Positions 5,898 to 7,866 of a stretch of DNA of 7,866 nucleotides are shown piece by piece. Where the stretch lies: contig CBDTXZ010000140.1 in assembly GCA_965364515.1 (NCBI GenBank), forward strand, positions 1 through 7,866, in the 5' to 3' direction. Positions within the stretch are counted from its first letter, which is position 1. The number at the start of each line of letters is the position of its first letter. A model generated the notes under the pieces. It worked only from the letters and a program-made list of their open reading frames with translations, had not been told where the DNA came from and did no database searches. Position numbers and translations under genes: made by a program. Origin of the DNA: JAHEDH01 sp965364515. GTDB taxonomy: Bacteria; Actinomycetota; Acidimicrobiia; Spongiisociales; ZC4RG35.

Positions 5898-6851
5898 ATG
5901 GACGAGACTGCCTATCGAGAAGCCGAGCAGGAGCTCTGGGCCAGTGTCGGGAGAACCCCGACCGAGATCTTCGTGAACCTCCCGAGGCTGGGAGTCAGGG
6001 TCAGGGTTCAGATCCTTGGCGAGGGGGCACCGACGCTGTTCGTGCACGGCGGACCAAACGCCGGCTCGACCTGGGCACCGATGCTCGAGCACCTCGAAGG
6101 AGTGCAAGCTCTCCTCGTCGACCGTCCAGGAACCGGCCTGAGCGAGCCGTATGAGGTCGGCCCCGGCAACCTCGCCCATTACGGGAGGGTGTTCGTGGGT
6201 GATGTCCTCGATGGTCTGGGCATCGAGTCGGCCCACGTGGTCGCCTCATCATTCGGCGGGATGCTGTCGTTGTACTCGGCAGCAGCCGAGCCCGAACGGT
6301 TCCGGAGGATGGTGCAGATGGCTTGTCCGGCAATGGCGCCTGGTCAGCGGGTGCCCCCGTTCATGAGGCTCATGACGGTGGGGATGGTCCGAAGGCTGCT
6401 CGGCGTCCTCCCCCCGAGCGAGAGAGCGAACGACAGCATCCTTCGCCAGATCGGTCACGGAGCGAGCCTCGACGCCGGGCGGATCCCACAGACATTCAAG
6501 GACTGGTACGCCGCTCTCCAGCAGCACACCGACACCATGGTGCACGACGGTGACATGATCGGCCGGCTCGGAACCCTTCGAGGGTTTCCCGAATCTCTCA
6601 CGATCCCCGACGAGGTGCTGTCCGGTGTGACGACGCCGACCCTGTTCGTGTGGGGGGCCGACGACACATTCGGAGGCCCCGACGTCGCTCAGGACGTGAC
6701 GCGAAGAATGCCTGCGGCAGAATTGGTGATGACACCGGAATCCGGACATCTCCCGTGGCTCGACGACCCGCGTTTCGCCGCCGAGGCAACGCACCGGTTC
6801 CTGGTGAGCGGTGTCGTGGCCGACGAGGCGGTAGCGATTGGTGAGGTGTGA
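5898..6851 (+). CDS. Alpha/beta hydrolase fold protein
   Basis: From the ATG at 5898 this is 317 residues. The oxyanion-hole motif HGGP is at residues 50-53 and the DRPGTGLS loop at 75-82. The nucleophile elbow is A-S-S118-F-G-G, where the usual first Gly of G-x-S-x-G is Ala. The likely acid is D256 (WGADD) and the catalytic His is H284 (ESGHLPW), so the triad is complete. A cap domain probably covers about residues 145-235. There is no signal peptide or membrane segment, so it is cytoplasmic; esterase, lactonase and proline-iminopeptidase-like activities are all possible. GAGGGG at 5884-5889, eight bases upstream, supports this start. The open frame extends back to 5205, but the upstream part is an Arg-rich shadow of the cupredoxin gene. 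It starts just after the cupredoxin stop and ends one base before the next gene, so it is co-transcribed with both. Confidence 0.92.
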   Translation: MDETAYREAEQELWASVGRTPTEIFVNLPRLGVRVRVQILGEGAPTLFVHGGPNAGSTWAPMLEHLEGVQALLVDRPGTGLSEPYEVGPGNLAHYGRVFVGDVLDGLGIESAHVVASSFGGMLSLYSAAAEPERFRRMVQMACPAMAPGQRVPPFMRLMTVGMVRRLLGVLPPSERANDSILRQIGHGASLDAGRIPQTFKDWYAALQQHTDTMVHDGDMIGRLGTLRGFPESLTIPDEVLSGVTTPTLFVWGADDTFGGPDVAQDVTRRMPAAELVMTPESGHLPWLDDPRFAAEATHRFLVSGVVADEAVAIGEV

Positions 6852-6852
6852 G

Positions 6853-7782
6853 ATGCGGGCTGTTGTGATGGTCGGGGTGGCGATCTCGCTGATCCTGGTC
6901 CTCGCCGCTCCTGCTCTCGCCCATGGTGACGAGAGGCTCGTCGAAGGCGAGTTCACCATCGGTCCCCACCAGGTCATGTCATTCGAGGGCGATGTGCACT
7001 ACCACCGCCTGGTTGCGTGGTTCGATGCGGCCGGACCGATCTCGCTGCGACTGGTGGATGCCGACGCCGGATCAGAGGTGTTCACCCTCGGGATGTCGAC
7101 CAGCCACTCGATCAATCGGCTGATCACATGTTGCGACGGCACCGCATGGGCGCCCCACCGGCTCGAGCTCGAGAATCACTCAGACGATCCGGTCGTTGTG
7201 ACCGGCGACGCCAAGCTCGTCCACGACGACCTTGCGGTGTCGGTGTTCGGGGCAGAACCGGGTGTGATCGAGAGCATGACCGCCCTCGCCGCGGTGTGGA
7301 CCTGGGCGCTCTTCCGGAACCGTCGTCGCGCGGGCAGCTCGCCACGGGCTGCGGTGAAATCGCTGGCGATCGTGTCCGTGGCGACGGTGCTCGTCGCCAT
7401 CGTCGGGATGTTGCGGTACGGGGTCGGGTCGGCACCGGGACTGCTCGCCGGCGCATCGGATCTGCCGCTGTTTCCGATGAACCCGATCGTGTCCAGGGCG
7501 TCGGTCAGCGTCTTTCTCGGCATGGCCGGATGGGCGACTGCCGGAGCGCTCTGGGCGGGCGCTCGGCCCGCCATGACGCGCATCGCGTGGTCGGGGCTCG
7601 GACTCGCCGTCGCCGGCGCGGTGATCGTGGTCGCAGCGTTGGTGGCTTCCACATACGGCACCCTCGGGGTTCCGGCATTCATCTCGGCACTGGCCCTCCT
7701 CCCCATCGCCGCCGTGTTCGTCGCAGATCACAGGAGGCCCGTGTCTCCAGACCCGCTGTCGTTTCAGCCCCAAATGTTGTAA
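6853..7782 (+). CDS. Exported His-rich domain plus multi-pass membrane protein; mature N-terminus His
   Basis: From the ATG at 6853 this is 309 residues. The signal peptide (1-23, ending A-L-A) is predicted to be cleaved before H24, so the mature protein would begin HGDE. The exported domain (about 24-135) is probably beta-rich and has many His residues (24, 39, 49, 51, 85, 102, 109, 124) and an adjacent Cys pair (93, 94). Membrane segments follow at about 139-154, 170-188, 216-236, 244-268 and 273-291, with the basic FRNRRR after the first. An N-terminal His made by signal cleavage is seen in copper proteins such as CopC, and the cupredoxin neighbour makes copper handling plausible. I do not recognise the family, and a structural role remains possible. 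TGAGG at 6842-6846, six bases upstream, sets the ATG against the TTG at 6838. The start is one base after the hydrolase stop. Identity is uncertain; the topology is well supported. Confidence 0.85.
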   Translation: MRAVVMVGVAISLILVLAAPALAHGDERLVEGEFTIGPHQVMSFEGDVHYHRLVAWFDAAGPISLRLVDADAGSEVFTLGMSTSHSINRLITCCDGTAWAPHRLELENHSDDPVVVTGDAKLVHDDLAVSVFGAEPGVIESMTALAAVWTWALFRNRRRAGSSPRAAVKSLAIVSVATVLVAIVGMLRYGVGSAPGLLAGASDLPLFPMNPIVSRASVSVFLGMAGWATAGALWAGARPAMTRIAWSGLGLAVAGAVIVVAALVASTYGTLGVPAFISALALLPIAAVFVADHRRPVSPDPLSFQPQML

Positions 7783-7790
7783 ACACAGAG

Positions 7791-7797
7791 AGAGGGA
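7791..7797 (+). promoter_or_regulatory. Ribosome binding site of the 3'-truncated gene
   Basis: AGAGGGA lies six bases before ATG 7804. It supports translation of the gene that runs off the end of the window. Confidence 0.65.
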
Positions 7798-7803
7798 ATC
7801 TCG

Positions 7804-7866
7804 ATGGCCGCCGTCCCACGACCGACAGAACGATTCGCACAGGTGCAGCTCGTGCTCGAATGTGAG
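7804..7866 (+). CDS. Start of a gene cut by the window end
   Basis: Only the first 21 codons are present. The visible peptide begins MAAVPRPTERFAQVQLVLEC and has no signal peptide so far. A ribosome binding site precedes it and only 21 bases separate it from the previous stop, so it probably belongs to the cupredoxin operon. The product cannot be named from this fragment. Confidence 0.65.
   Translation, partial: MAAVPRPTERFAQVQLVLECE

Noticed and set aside
1..7866. tRNA or rRNA genes, CRISPR arrays, insertion sequences, attachment sites, toxin-antitoxin or phage defence genes
   Set aside because: None was seen. No long repeats, no regularly spaced repeats, no transposase motifs and no tRNA-like cloverleaf were noticed on either strand by eye.

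Overview
The window is GC-rich DNA with compact, mostly operonic genes, several GTG starts, and proteins rich in Ala, Val, Arg, Asp and Glu. This fits a high-GC actinobacterium, possibly an Acidimicrobiia-type lineage, but no taxonomic marker gene is present, so placement below phylum is a guess. I see no RNA genes, insertion sequences, CRISPR arrays or phage genes.

Layout: (1) 25-669 (-) is a secreted lipoprotein of unknown function. (2) 782-1945 (+) is a creatinase/Xaa-Pro-peptidase-fold (M24) enzyme. It is divergent from the lipoprotein and has lost four of the five metal ligands of the peptidases. (3) 2033-2200 (+) is a 55-residue membrane-anchored, His-rich small protein. It has a strong ribosome binding site and is preceded by 11-bp-phased direct repeats. 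(4) A GC-rich hairpin at 2209-2238 separates it from the convergent two-component operon. (5) 4996-2319 (-) is a polytopic sensor histidine kinase (HisKA_3 type) followed by a NarL/LuxR-type response regulator; the stop and start codons overlap as GTGA. (6) 4997-5142 is a divergent control region with small dyads close to the kinase start. (7) 5143-7782 (+) is a tight operon: a five-helix membrane protein with a C-terminal blue-copper (cupredoxin) domain, an alpha/beta hydrolase, and a secreted/membrane protein whose predicted mature N-terminus is histidine. A further gene starts at 7804 and runs off the window, probably in the same operon.

How they may work together: the kinase/regulator pair lies head-to-head with the cupredoxin operon, so it may sense an envelope signal and control that operon or itself. 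The cupredoxin has a complete His/Cys/His/Met set. The third operon gene has an N-terminal His plus many extracytoplasmic His residues and a CC pair. This suggests a copper or redox function at the outer face of the membrane, but that is inference. The lipoprotein, M24 and small-protein genes have no visible functional link to the operon.

The items most worth a second look are the cupredoxin/hydrolase/His-start membrane protein operon, the metal-ligand-depleted M24 enzyme, and the small His-rich membrane protein with its phased repeats.
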